Below, one piece after another: positions 42,182 through 51,546 of a stretch of DNA of 64,000 bases. The notes below the pieces were generated by a model. The model saw only the letters and a program-made list of their open reading frames with translations. It was not told where the DNA came from and did not search any database. A program made the position numbers and the translations under genes. Every line of letters begins with the position of its first letter. Within the stretch, counting starts at the first letter, position 1. This stretch comes from Streptomyces spongiicola (GTDB lineage: Bacteria > Actinomycetota > Actinomycetes > Streptomycetales > Streptomycetaceae): the NCBI RefSeq assembly GCF_003122365.1, contig NZ_CP029254.1, positions 6,760,001 to 6,824,000 on the forward strand, given 5' to 3'.

Positions 42182-43921
42182 TCAGGCTGGTGTCCGCGCG
42201 GGCAGCGGCACCGTCCATTCCGCGACGGCGCCGGTGGGCCGGTTCGCGGTGAGGGCGAAGCTGCCGCCGAGACCGGTGGCGCGCCGGACGAGGTTGTCCA
42301 GGCCGCTGCGACGGGTGACGGCCGGGTCGATTCCCCTGCCGTTGTCGGCGACGCGCAGCCGCAGCCGTGAGCCGTCGGTCTCGGCGGTCACCTCGACGGC
42401 GGTCGCCCGGGCATGCCGGGCGGTGTTCGAGAGGGCCTCGCGCAGCACCGCCAGCAACTGCTCGGCATGACCGTCGGGGACGTCCGTGTCCAGCAGGCCG
42501 GTCATGCGCAGGGCGGGGGCGAAGCCGAGCACGGTGGCGGCCCGGTCGGTCTCGGCCAGCAGCTTCCCGCGCAGTCCGCCGCGGCCGTCGGCACGGTCAC
42601 GCTCGCGCAGTGCGTAGATCGTGCCGCGCACGGTCTTGATGGTGTCGTCGAGGTCGTCGACCACGCGCTGCACCCGCTCGGCCACCTGCGGCCGGTCGGC
42701 GACCCGGCCCAGGACCGAGTTCAGCGTCAGCCCGGACGCGAACAGCCGCTGGATGGCCAGGTCGTGCAGGTCGCGGGCGATGCGGTCCCGGTCGCTCAGG
42801 ACCATGAGGTGCTCGGCCTCGCGCCGGTGCTCGGCGATCTCCAGGGCGAGCGCGGCCTGGTCGGCGAAACCGCTGATCATGGTCACGGTGGCGTCGGTGA
42901 ACTCCGTGCCGCCCGGCAGGTTCGCGACCTGCAGGACGCCGCGCACGTGCTCGGCCCCGCCCAGGGGGAGCAGGAATCCGGGGCCCAGGCCGATTCGTGA
43001 CGCGGAGCCGCCCCCGCCCTGGGGCTCCTCCGACAGGGCGCTGCTCATGAACCGCCGGTTGGAGTGGTAGACCTGCGCGGCCAGTGTGGCGGCCGGCAGC
43101 ACGAGCCCGTGTACGTGCTCGGCGAGTTCGCCCTCGGCGGCCTCGACCACCAGTTCGCCGCCGCCGTCGAACGGGACCGCCAGTGTCACCAGATCGGCAC
43201 CGGACAGCGCTCTGACCGTGGCGGCGATCTGGTGCAGGACCTGTTCCGTGCCGGTGCCCGACAGCAGGTTGCGGGTCAGCTCGCTGCTCGCCGCCAGCCG
43301 CAGCTCGCGGTGCCGGGATTCCTCGTACAGGCGGGCATTGCCGATCGCGACGCCGGCCGCGGCGGCCAGGGTGCGCAGCACCGCCTCGTCGTCGTCGTCG
43401 AACTCCGCCCCGCCCCGCTTGTCGGTCAGGTACAGGTTGCCGAAGACCTGATCACGCACGCGCACCGGCGCACCGAGGAACGTCGTCATCGGCGGGTGCC
43501 CCTCGGGGAAGCCGACGGAGCCGGGATGCCGGCCCAGGTCGGCCAGGCGCAGCGGCTCCGGCTCCTTGATCAGCAGTCCCAGGATGCCCTGGCCCTCGGG
43601 GTAGTGGCCGATCGCCTCGATCGTGTCCTCGTCCATGCCGACCGTGATGAACCGCCGGATCCTCCCCTCCTCGCCCAGCACGCCGAGGGCCCCGTACCGG
43701 GCGTCCACCAGGGTCACGGCGGACTCGGTGATGCGGCGCAGCACGACGTCGAGATCCAGATCGGTGCCGATGGAGAGGACCGCGTCCAGCAGCGTATGCA
43801 CCCGGTCCCGTGTCGCGCGGACCTGCTCCACCTGTGCCTGAAGGCCCTCCAGCAGCTCATCCAGCCGTAGCTGGGGTGCCGTGGGAACGTCCTTCCGCCC
43901 CGGCACCGGACTCTCCGCCAT
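42182..43921 (-). CDS. devS: DevS/DosS (OsdK)-like GAF sensor histidine kinase
   Basis: The 579-residue kinase has two GAF domains (about residues 45-200 and 215-365) followed by a HisKA_3 dimerisation domain with His386 (RIARDLHDLAIQRLF) and an HATPase domain (NTARHARA, VADNGRGID). Length and layout match mycobacterial DosS. GAF-A contains FPEGHPPMTTFLGAPVRV; its His142 aligns, as far as I can judge by eye, with the haem-ligand His of DosS, so oxygen or redox sensing via haem is likely. ATG 43921 follows a GGAAGGGG ribosome site. It should phosphorylate DevR. Confidence 0.9.
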   Translation of the reverse strand: MAESPVPGRKDVPTAPQLRLDELLEGLQAQVEQVRATRDRVHTLLDAVLSIGTDLDLDVVLRRITESAVTLVDARYGALGVLGEEGRIRRFITVGMDEDTIEAIGHYPEGQGILGLLIKEPEPLRLADLGRHPGSVGFPEGHPPMTTFLGAPVRVRDQVFGNLYLTDKRGGAEFDDDDEAVLRTLAAAAGVAIGNARLYEESRHRELRLAASSELTRNLLSGTGTEQVLHQIAATVRALSGADLVTLAVPFDGGGELVVEAAEGELAEHVHGLVLPAATLAAQVYHSNRRFMSSALSEEPQGGGGSASRIGLGPGFLLPLGGAEHVRGVLQVANLPGGTEFTDATVTMISGFADQAALALEIAEHRREAEHLMVLSDRDRIARDLHDLAIQRLFASGLTLNSVLGRVADRPQVAERVQRVVDDLDDTIKTVRGTIYALRERDRADGRGGLRGKLLAETDRAATVLGFAPALRMTGLLDTDVPDGHAEQLLAVLREALSNTARHARATAVEVTAETDGSRLRLRVADNGRGIDPAVTRRSGLDNLVRRATGLGGSFALTANRPTGAVAEWTVPLPARTPA

Positions 43922-44475
43922 CCCCGCCCCTTCCGCACACGCCGCCGACCCATCATGCCCGAACGGCCCTGCCGCCGCCCGGGCGCATCCGGTCGGCAGC
44001 CTCGGAGCCGATGCCCGAGGCTTCCGGCGGGAGATCGCTGACGCGGCCGTCGCGGCGGCGGGATCCCGCGCGTCGAGGCTCACCGACCCGTCGGCGGGGT
44101 GAGGCGGCTCATCGGTCCGTCGGCCGGGAGGGGGCGGCTCACCGGTCCCTCGGCCGGGAGGGGGCGGCTCACCGGTCCGTCGGCCGGGTGAGGAGGACTC
44201 CTCGGGGACCGCCTCCGGCCGGTGCCGAGCCCGGGCGCCGACCGTACCCGCCCGCGGGGCCGCGGGTGCGCACGGGCCCGAACCGGCCCGCACATCCGCG
44301 GGGCCGCGGTCGAGTGCGGTGACCGTAAGGCGGTCGGGGCGGCCCGCTCCCGTACCGGCGGTGTGTGCGCACCGCGAGGGCCGGGGCAGCAGGGCCTCCG
44401 GTGTCGGCCTCGGCCGACGGCACGACGAGACCGGGCCGATCGCCGACGGCGCCTTGGGCCGGAGCACGGCCGCGG
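43922..44475. repeat. Gap with three 30-bp tandem units
   Basis: At 44105-44194 a 30-bp unit beginning GGCTCACCGGTCCGTCGGCC is repeated three times with few changes. The rest of the 554-bp gap between devS and the iron importer shows nothing recognisable. Confidence 0.75.
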
Positions 44476-46548
44476 CTACCGGCGGGTGCGGATCAGCAGG
44501 TACAGGAAGTACGGCGTCCCGATCACCGCGGTCATCAGGCCGGCGCCGAGCTGCGCCGGGGCGATCACGGTGCGGCCCAGCAGGTCCGCGACGCACACCA
44601 GCGAGGCCCCGAGAAGCACGGCCACCGGCACCACCCGCACATGCCGCCGGCCCACCAGCGCCCGCGCCGCGTGCGGGGCCACGAGCCCCACGAAGCCGAT
44701 CGTGCCGGCGGCGGCGACGGCGGCGGCCGCGAGCAGCACGCTCAGTACGAGGAATCCCAGCCGCCCCCGCGCCGGATCGAGCCCGAGCAGCCTCGGGGTG
44801 TCCTCGTCCAGCGACACCAGGTCCAGTTCGGTGCGCCGGACCACCGCGACCGACCCGGCCACGGCCAGTACGGCCGCCAGCGGGACCACGTCGACCGGGT
44901 TCCGCCCGTACGTCGAACCCGACAGCCAGGTGAGCGCCTTCGTCGCGTTGAACGGGTCGGTGAGGACGATCAGGAGACTGATGACCGCGGCACTGCCGGT
45001 GGCGACACCGAAGCCGACGAGTACGAGCCGGTTCTGCCGGAAGCCGCCCCGCGCGGCGAGTCCGAAGACGACGACGGAACTGGCCGCGGCGCCGGCGAAC
45101 GCCGCCCCGGCCACGCTCCACGATCCGGCCGAGGCCACCGTCGTCACCAGGAGCACGGCACCGAGCGCCGCCCCTCCGGAGACGCCCAGGATGGCGGGTT
45201 CGGCCAGCGGATTGCGGGTCACGGCCTGCACCAGCGTCCCGGCGAGGGCGAGCGCGGCGCCCGCGCACAGGGCCGCGAGGACCCGGGGCACCCGGGTGTC
45301 CAGGACGAACCCGACCGTGCGACCGGCCCTGCCCTGGGCCCAGTTCACCACGTCGCCGAGCAGCAGTTTGCTGTCGCCCAGCAGTACCGCGGCGATCGCC
45401 ACGCCCGCGAGCACGGCGACCAGCACGGCCGTGGTGGTCAGGAAGACGGCCCGGCTCCGGATGCGCAGCCGGTCGGCGGCAGCGGCCCCCGCACCGCCCG
45501 CATCCCTGACCCGGGCGGCCATCACGACCAGGAACAGTGCGCCGACGAGGCTGGTGGCCACGCCCGTCGGCACGGCGACCGCCACGTCGGCGGGCACCAC
45601 GGCACGCAGCAGCACATCCGACCCGAGGACCAGCACCGCACCGGCCAGACCGGCGACGGGTATGCCCGCACGCGCCCGGGAGTACGCCCGGAACCGGCGC
45701 GCGAGCGGCCGTACCAGGGCCGGGGCGCACAGTCCCACGAACCCGATCGGCCCGGCGAGGGTGACCGCCGCCGCCGAGAGCAGCGCGGCGAGCACGACCA
45801 CCGTGACCCGGGTCGCCCGGACGGGGACGCCGAGCCCGCGCGCCGCGTCCTCGCCGAGCGCCAGGGCGTCCAGCCTGCGCGCCACGAGCAGCAGCCCGAC
45901 GAGGCCGATCACGCCGAGTGGCGCCATCTGAAGCACGCCGTCGAAGCCGTTCTGCGAGATGCTGCCCTGGTTCCAGCGGTAGAGCCCCTCCGTCTGCTGC
46001 GGGAAGAGCAGCAGCAGGCTCTCGGTGACGGCGGTCAGCCCCAGCATCAGGGCGCTGCCGGCGAGGACGAGCCGCACGGTGCCGGTGCCCAGGCCCGACA
46101 GCCCGAGCACCACGGCCGCCGCCGCCAGACCGCCGGCGAACGCCACGCCTGAGGAGGCGACGAGCGGCAGCGAGACCCCGGTGACGGTGGCCAGGCCCAG
46201 GGCCAGATAGGAGCCGGCGTTCACCGCCAGGGTGTCGGGGGAGGCGAGCACGTTGCGGCTCACCGCCTGGAGCGCGGCGCCCGCCATGCCGAGCACGGCC
46301 CCGACGAGCAGCCCCGCGGCCATGCGGGGGAGCCGGGAGGCGATGACCACGGACGCGTCGCCCGGCTCGGCGCGACCGGTGAGCGCCTTCCACACCTCGG
46401 GCGCGCCGACGGCGGCCGTGCCCTGGGTGATGTCGACGACCGCGAGGACCGCGACGAGGAGGACCAGTGCGGCCGTCACCGCGGCCGCGCCCGTCCGGGA
46501 CGGGGCGGCCGGCGGACGGGTGGCGGGCGGGGAAGCGGTGACGGCCAT
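44476..46548 (-). CDS. Fused FecCD-type iron-siderophore ABC permease
   Basis: The 690-residue protein consists of two consecutive FecCD/BtuC-type permease units (about residues 20-345 and 360-690), each with around nine to ten hydrophobic helices. Each contains the EAA-like cytoplasmic loop followed by GxIGFVGLxAPxxxR (GPIGFVGLCAPALVR and GTIGFVGLVAPHAAR). The double-length form is like FhuB, so no second permease gene is needed. It starts 5 bp after the binding-protein stop and is the last gene of an operon with the lipoprotein and the ATPase. Confidence 0.93.
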   Translation of the reverse strand: MAVTASPPATRPPAAPSRTGAAAVTAALVLLVAVLAVVDITQGTAAVGAPEVWKALTGRAEPGDASVVIASRLPRMAAGLLVGAVLGMAGAALQAVSRNVLASPDTLAVNAGSYLALGLATVTGVSLPLVASSGVAFAGGLAAAAVVLGLSGLGTGTVRLVLAGSALMLGLTAVTESLLLLFPQQTEGLYRWNQGSISQNGFDGVLQMAPLGVIGLVGLLLVARRLDALALGEDAARGLGVPVRATRVTVVVLAALLSAAAVTLAGPIGFVGLCAPALVRPLARRFRAYSRARAGIPVAGLAGAVLVLGSDVLLRAVVPADVAVAVPTGVATSLVGALFLVVMAARVRDAGGAGAAAADRLRIRSRAVFLTTTAVLVAVLAGVAIAAVLLGDSKLLLGDVVNWAQGRAGRTVGFVLDTRVPRVLAALCAGAALALAGTLVQAVTRNPLAEPAILGVSGGAALGAVLLVTTVASAGSWSVAGAAFAGAAASSVVVFGLAARGGFRQNRLVLVGFGVATGSAAVISLLIVLTDPFNATKALTWLSGSTYGRNPVDVVPLAAVLAVAGSVAVVRRTELDLVSLDEDTPRLLGLDPARGRLGFLVLSVLLAAAAVAAAGTIGFVGLVAPHAARALVGRRHVRVVPVAVLLGASLVCVADLLGRTVIAPAQLGAGLMTAVIGTPYFLYLLIRTRR

Positions 46549-46553
46549 CGGTG

Positions 46554-47534
46554 CTACTTCGTCAGCGCCTGGACCGCGGCGTCGACGTACTTCCCCATCG
46601 ACTCGGGGCCGCCGAACATCCAGATGCCGTCGGGCAGCCGGTGGACGTCGCCCTTCTTCACGAAGGGCAGCGACTTCCACACCGGGTCCTCGGCGAGCAC
46701 GCCGTTGAAGGGAGTGCTCGCCTTGTCGCCGTCGCTGCCGATGTAGGCGAACTGCACGTCGCCGAGCTTGGTGAGGCCCTCGACGTCGGTCGCGGCCAGC
46801 CCGTATCCCGGGTCGCCCTCGACCGTCCAGGCGTTCTTCAGGCCGATCCTCTCGTTGACGGCGCCGATGAGCGAGCCGCTCGTGTACGGCCTGATCGAGA
46901 CCTGGTTGGAGACGACATAGCCGTCGGCGAAGGCGTACGGGGTGCCGGCAAGTCCGGCGTCGGCGAGGGTCTTCCTGCCCTCGGCGAGCTTCGCCTCGAA
47001 GTCCTTCTTGAGCGTCTCCGCCTGCTCCGTGGTGCCGGTGGCCTTCGCGATCAGGTCGAGGTTCCCGGTCATCCGCCCGATGGGGTCCGCCGCGTCCGCC
47101 GCGCGCACCTCCAGTACCGGCGCGACCTTGCGCAGCTGCTTCACCGCGGCCGGCGGCAGATCGCTGGTGGCGACGATCAGGTCCGGCGACAGGGACGCGA
47201 TCGTGTCCATGCTCGGCTCGCCGCGGGTGCCGATGTCCCTGGGCTCGTTCTTCAACGGTACGGCGGTGTCCCAGGTCGTGTAGCCCTTGACGTCCGCGAC
47301 GCCGACGGGGTCGACGCCCAGCGACACCAGGCTCTCGACGACGTTCCACTCCGTTCCGGCGACCTTCTCGGCGGGGCCGTCGAGCGTCACCTTCGCGCCG
47401 GTGGCGTCGGTGAGGGTGATCGGCTCCGCGGCCTTCTTCGCGTCGCCGTCGGCGGCGGGCTCCGTCGTCCCGCAGGCGGTCAGGGCGAGGGCCGCCGCGG
47501 TCGCGACCGCGGCGGTGGGGATGATGCGTCTCAT
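46554..47534 (-). CDS. Iron-siderophore substrate-binding lipoprotein
   Basis: The 326-residue lipoprotein has a signal peptide with lipobox LTAC (Cys21) and a class-III (FecB/FhuD-like) binding fold: VAGTEWNVVESLVSLGVDPVG, SPDLIVATSDLPP and the long connecting helix. It captures a ferric siderophore outside the membrane and passes it to the fused permease. The ligand cannot be inferred. The ATG overlaps the ATPase stop by four bases. Confidence 0.92.
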   Translation of the reverse strand: MRRIIPTAAVATAAALALTACGTTEPAADGDAKKAAEPITLTDATGAKVTLDGPAEKVAGTEWNVVESLVSLGVDPVGVADVKGYTTWDTAVPLKNEPRDIGTRGEPSMDTIASLSPDLIVATSDLPPAAVKQLRKVAPVLEVRAADAADPIGRMTGNLDLIAKATGTTEQAETLKKDFEAKLAEGRKTLADAGLAGTPYAFADGYVVSNQVSIRPYTSGSLIGAVNERIGLKNAWTVEGDPGYGLAATDVEGLTKLGDVQFAYIGSDGDKASTPFNGVLAEDPVWKSLPFVKKGDVHRLPDGIWMFGGPESMGKYVDAAVQALTK

Positions 47535-48388
47535 GAGGTGGTACTGAGCCTTTCGGTTCGCGAGTGGTGCCGGCCGATGGCGCGGGTGCGCAGCCGGCCC
47601 GTCAGGGGATCGGTGTCGACCTCGACGCGGATGCCGTACGCGTCGGTCAGCCGCTGCGCCGTGAGGACCTCCTCGGGGAGGCCTTCGGCGACGACCCGGC
47701 CCTCGTGGAGCAGCACGATCCGGTCGGCGACGGCCGCGGCCTGGTCGAGGTCGTGGAGCACCGCGCCGACGGCGATCCCGTGGACGTCAGCGAGGTCGCG
47801 GACGAGGTCGAGGAGTTCGACCTGGTAGCGCAGGTCGAGGTAGGTGGTCGGTTCGTCGAGCAGCACCACCCCGGTGTCCTGGGCGAGGCAGCAGGCGAGC
47901 CACACCCGCTGCAACTGCCCTCCGGAGAGATGCTCCGCTCCCCGGTGGGCGAGTTCGGCGACGCCGCTCAGGGCGAGCGCGCGGTCCACCGCGGCCCGGC
48001 CGCCCGGGTCCGACGTACCCCAGCGGCTCCGGTACGGGTACCGGCCGAACTCGACGACGTCGCGCACGGTGAGCCCACCTGGTGTGGGACGCCCCTGCGT
48101 CAGCAGCGCGACGTGGCGGGAGAACTGCCGCGGGGTCAGGGCGAGCCCGTCCGTGTCGGCGTCGATGACGATGTCCGCCGTCCTGGGTCGTTGCAGCCGC
48201 GCCAGGGTGCGCAGCAGCGTCGACTTCCCGCTGCCGTTCGGCCCCACCAGCACGGTCACCTCGCCGGGCCGCAGCGTCAGGGACGCGTCGTGCACGACGT
48301 CGACACGTTCGTATGCCACGGTGACACCCGTGGCCGACAGCTCATGACCGCGGGACCCTGGGGCCGTGTTCTCCTCACCGACTCTCAC
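47531..48388 (-). CDS. Iron-siderophore ABC transporter ATP-binding protein
   Basis: The 285-residue ATPase has Walker A GPNGSGKST, Q-loop LTQG, signature LSGGQLQRVWLA, Walker B VVLLDEP and the H-loop LHDLDQA. It is the first gene of the operon. The start is GTG 48388 (VRVGEENTAPG); no Shine-Dalgarno lies upstream because the iron box ends only 4 bp away, so the transcript may be leaderless. A start farther inside the gene is possible but none has a better ribosome site. Confidence 0.9.
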   Translation of the reverse strand: MRVGEENTAPGSRGHELSATGVTVAYERVDVVHDASLTLRPGEVTVLVGPNGSGKSTLLRTLARLQRPRTADIVIDADTDGLALTPRQFSRHVALLTQGRPTPGGLTVRDVVEFGRYPYRSRWGTSDPGGRAAVDRALALSGVAELAHRGAEHLSGGQLQRVWLACCLAQDTGVVLLDEPTTYLDLRYQVELLDLVRDLADVHGIAVGAVLHDLDQAAAVADRIVLLHEGRVVAEGLPEEVLTAQRLTDAYGIRVEVDTDPLTGRLRTRAIGRHHSRTERLSTTS

Positions 48389-48392
48389 GACG

Positions 48393-48411
48393 CAAGGTTA
48401 GCCTAACCTAA
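48393..48411. promoter_or_regulatory. Iron box (DmdR/IdeR operator)
   Basis: AAGGTTAGCCTAACCTAA matches the actinobacterial iron-box consensus TTAGGTTAGSCTAACCTAA almost perfectly. Its position directly upstream of the ATPase start means iron-loaded DmdR would cover the -10 region and repress the importer. Confidence 0.88.
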
Positions 48412-48573
48412 TGATCGCCCCCAAGGGGGGTGAGTGTGGGGGCACAAGAGGGAGACCGGCCATATCTGCCCGAAAGCGTGATGCGGGGTGGGCGGGCGCC
48501 GGATCCGCACAGCGGCCTGATCGGCCGAGTTCACCGGACGCGGCCGGGCGACGCGCGACCGTCGGGGCAGGGA

Positions 48574-48641
48574 GGCTGTCTGGACGGGGAGGCTGTTTGG
48601 ACGGGGAGGCTGTTTGGACGGGGAGGCTGTCTGGACGGGGA
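48574..48641. repeat. 17-bp minisatellite, four copies
   Basis: The unit GGCTGTTTGGACGGGGA is repeated four times with C/T variation at one position. Confidence 0.9.
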
Positions 48642-48938
48642 GGAGGGCAGCCGGGGGCCGATCGCGGGGAGCGGCGGCCGGGCAGGCGGGCCGGCGGACC
48701 CGCTCGCGGACGGGGCGGCCGCCGGCCGTCCGGCGCCTTCCTGCCCGGTGCGCTCTGCGGTGGAGACGGCTGCCCATCCGGGCGCGGGGCGTACTCACCC
48801 TGGCCGCGTCCGGTCCCGAACTCCCCTGCAGGGTGCGCAGGTTCGCGCTTCGCCGTGGCGAGGCGGGCTGACCCGCCGGGCGCCCACCGGCCGGCCGGCC
48901 GCCGGTCGGCTCGCCCGCGCTCGCCCGAGGCGCCCGGC

Positions 48939-49215
48939 CGGTACGCCGCCAGCCCGTACCGGGCGATACGCCGTGCCGGTACGCCGTCAACCCGTGCCGG
49001 GCGATACGCCGTGCCGGTACGCCGCCAGCCCGTATCGGCCGATACGCCGTGCCGGTACGCCGCCAGCCCGTACCGGGCGATACGCCGTGCCGGTACGCCG
49101 CCAGCCCGTACCGGGCGATACGCCGTGCCGGTACGCCGCCAGCCCGTACCGGGCGATACGCCGTGCCGGTACGCCGTCAACCCGTACCGGGCGATACGCC
49201 GTCAACCCGTACCGG
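48939..49215. repeat. 38-bp tandem array, seven copies, each with an internal dyad
   Basis: A 38-bp unit starting CGGTACGCCGCCAGCCCGTA is repeated about seven times; two copies differ by GTCAACC and the last is truncated. Each unit contains CGGTAC...GTACCG, so every copy can fold into a small hairpin or bind a dimeric protein. It ends about 130 bp upstream of ctaD. Confidence 0.9.
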
Positions 49216-49347
49216 CCGCGACCGGCACCGGCGACCTCCGCCCGCGATTCGCCGATTCGCCGACTCGCCGAGAAGCCGGTTCGGGCCCGGTCCCATCTCG
49301 TCACGGCATGCTTCTCCTGCAACCCCCTCTTCCGAGAGAGCGACAAC

Positions 49348-51102
49348 GTGGCCATGCACAAGTCGTCCGAGGCACTCGGCGCGGACATCTACGAAGACGA
49401 ACTCCCCGTCCGGCGCAGGCGGCCCGGCAACGTGGTCGTGAAGTGGATCACCACCACCGACCACAAGACGATCGGCACGCTCTACATGTCGACGTCGTTC
49501 TTCTTCTTCTGCATCGGCGGGCTCATGGCGCTGTACATGCGCGCCGAGCTGGCCCGCCCCGGTGTGCAGATCATGTCGAACGAGCAGTACAACCAGGCGT
49601 TCACGATGCACGGCACCGTGATGCTCCTCATCTTCGCGACACCGCTGTTCGCCGGGTTCGCCAACTGGATCATGCCGCTGCAGATCGGCGCTCCCGACGT
49701 GGCGTTCCCGCGGCTGAACATGTTCGCCTACTGGCTGTACCTCTTCGGCTCGCTCATCGCGATGGGCGGCTTCCTCACCCCCAACGGCGCCCCGGACTTC
49801 GGCTGGTTCGCCTACTCCCCGCTGTCGAGCGCCGTTCACAGCCCGAACGTCGGCGCCGACCTGTGGATCACGGGTCTGGCCTTCTCCGGCCTGGGAACGA
49901 TCCTCGGCTCGGTCAACTTCATCACCACCATCATCTGCATGCGCGCCCCGGGCATGACGATGTTCCGCATGCCCGTCTTCTGCTGGACCGTGCTGCTGAC
50001 CGGTGTGCTGGTCCTGCTGGCCTTCCCGGTGCTGGCCGCGGCCCTGTTCGCGCTGGAGGCCGACCGCAAGTTCGGCAGCCACATCTTCGACCCGGCCAAC
50101 GGCGGCGCGCTGCTGTGGCAGCACCTCTTCTGGTTCTTCGGCCACCCCGAGGTGTACATCATCGCGCTGCCGTTCTTCGGCATCATCTCGGAGGTCATCC
50201 CGGTCTTCAGCCGCAAGCCGATCTTCGGCTACATCGGCCTGGTGGCCGCGACCATCGCGATCGCGGGCCTGTCGGTGACGGTGTGGGCGCACCACATGTA
50301 CGTCACCGGGGCGGTGCTGCTGCCGTTCTTCTCCTTCATGACCTTCCTCATCGCCATCCCCACCGGCGTGAAGATCTTCAACTGGATCGGCACCATGTGG
50401 CAGGGCTCGCTGTCCTTCGAGACCCCGATGCTCTGGGCGATCGGCTTCCTGATCACCTTCACCTTCGGCGGTCTGACCGGTGTCATCCTGGCCTCGCCCC
50501 CGATGGACTTCCACGTCTCCGACTCCTACTTCGTCGTGGCGCACTTCCACTACGTCGTCTTCGGCACCGTGGTCTTCGCGATGTTCGCCGGATTCCACTT
50601 CTGGTGGCCCAAGTTCACCGGCAAGATGCTCGACGAACGACTCGGCAAGATCACCTTCTGGACGCTGTTCATCGGCTTCCAGGCCACCTTCCTGGTCCAG
50701 CACTGGCTGGGCGCCGAGGGCATGCCCCGCCGCTACGCCGACTACCTGGCCGCCGACGGCTTCACCGCGCTGAACACCGTCTCCACGATTGGCTCGTTCC
50801 TGCTCGGCCTGTCGATCCTCCCCTTCCTCTACAACGTCTGGAAGACCGAGAAGTACGGCGAGAAGATCGAGGTCGACGACCCGTGGGGCTACGGCCGCTC
50901 GCTCGAATGGGCGACGTCCTGCCCGCCGCCGCGGCACAACTTCCACACCCTGCCGCGAATCCGCTCCGAATCCCCGGCCTTCGATCTGCACCACCCGGAC
51001 GTCGCATCGAGCGACCAGGCGAGCCTCACCGGCCACCGGGACGTGTTCGAGCCCGGCCGGGGCGCCGCTCCGCCCCTGGGCGACGACGGCGGCACCCGGT
51101 GA
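49348..51102 (+). CDS. ctaD: Cytochrome c oxidase subunit I
   Basis: The roughly 584-residue protein has twelve transmembrane helices with all ligands of the haem-copper centre: TMHGTVM (haem a), the HPEVY cross-link motif in WFFGHPEVYIIALP, VWAHHMY (CuB) and VAHFHYVVFG. It is a full-length A-type oxidase core. The start is uncertain: GTG 49348 lies 7 bp after GAGAG, ATG 49354 is the alternative. CtaC, CtaE and CtaF genes are absent here, so it must assemble with subunits encoded elsewhere or replace the primary CtaD. The downstream gene overlaps its stop. Confidence 0.94.
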   Translation: MAMHKSSEALGADIYEDELPVRRRRPGNVVVKWITTTDHKTIGTLYMSTSFFFFCIGGLMALYMRAELARPGVQIMSNEQYNQAFTMHGTVMLLIFATPLFAGFANWIMPLQIGAPDVAFPRLNMFAYWLYLFGSLIAMGGFLTPNGAPDFGWFAYSPLSSAVHSPNVGADLWITGLAFSGLGTILGSVNFITTIICMRAPGMTMFRMPVFCWTVLLTGVLVLLAFPVLAAALFALEADRKFGSHIFDPANGGALLWQHLFWFFGHPEVYIIALPFFGIISEVIPVFSRKPIFGYIGLVAATIAIAGLSVTVWAHHMYVTGAVLLPFFSFMTFLIAIPTGVKIFNWIGTMWQGSLSFETPMLWAIGFLITFTFGGLTGVILASPPMDFHVSDSYFVVAHFHYVVFGTVVFAMFAGFHFWWPKFTGKMLDERLGKITFWTLFIGFQATFLVQHWLGAEGMPRRYADYLAADGFTALNTVSTIGSFLLGLSILPFLYNVWKTEKYGEKIEVDDPWGYGRSLEWATSCPPPRHNFHTLPRIRSESPAFDLHHPDVASSDQASLTGHRDVFEPGRGAAPPLGDDGGTR

Positions 51103-51467
51103 ACGGCGCGGAGGGCGGCGCAGGCGACAGCGTCGACACGGCGGCGGGCCTCGCCCGGCTGGAGGGCTATCTGATGGCCAACGCCCATGTCCTCGCGGCC
51201 CGTACGGCGGCCGAGGGACTCGCCGACCGGATGCCCTGGCTCACGGCCGACGAACGCACCGAACTCGTTCGCCTCGCCACGGCAGACCGCATCCGGGTGT
51301 CCCGGGAGCAGTTCGAGGCGGTGGCGGTACGCGCCCGCGAACTGGAGGCCCAGTACGCGGCCCGCTACGACGAACTGCGACGCCGCGTCATGTGCCGCGG
51401 GGTCGCCTGCGCGGCCGTCTGCCTCACCCTCTGCACGACCACCGTGGTGCTCGCCGCCCACCGGTGA
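51099..51467 (+). CDS. Small membrane protein coupled to ctaD
   Basis: The 122-residue protein starts with GTG overlapping the ctaD stop (GTGA), so it is translationally coupled. It has a helical, charged cytoplasmic part (ARLEGYLMANAHVLAARTAAE, cited in part) and a single C-terminal membrane segment rich in Cys (GVACAAVCLTLCTTTVVLAA). I do not recognise a family. The coupling suggests an accessory role for the oxidase, perhaps assembly or copper handling, but this is inference. Confidence 0.7.
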   Translation: MNGAEGGAGDSVDTAAGLARLEGYLMANAHVLAARTAAEGLADRMPWLTADERTELVRLATADRIRVSREQFEAVAVRARELEAQYAARYDELRRRVMCRGVACAAVCLTLCTTTVVLAAHR

Positions 51468-51546
51468 CGGCGCGTGTGCCGGACCCGGCCGTCGGCGCGA
51501 CGATGGAAGGGAAACGCCGGTGCCGCCGTCCGTGAAGGAGTTCACC

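Larger units (their letters stand above)
48412..49347. other. 936-bp repeat-rich leader region of ctaD
   Basis: The gap holds a 17-bp array and a 38-bp array listed separately, with no credible gene between. The long frames that run through it on both strands consist of repeat-derived peptide. Confidence 0.65.

Noticed and set aside
42182..46393. Single giant minus-strand protein spanning devS and the permease
   Set aside because: The upstream part is an out-of-frame shadow of the FecCD permease; devS has its own start and ribosome site at 43921.
48939..49215. Possible CRISPR array
   Set aside because: The 38-bp units are directly adjacent without unique spacers and there are no cas genes; it is a minisatellite.
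48411..51467. Very long open frames through the ctaD region on both strands
   Set aside because: They consist of repeat-derived peptide followed by shadow frames of ctaD; only the last 122 codons of one of them are a credible gene.
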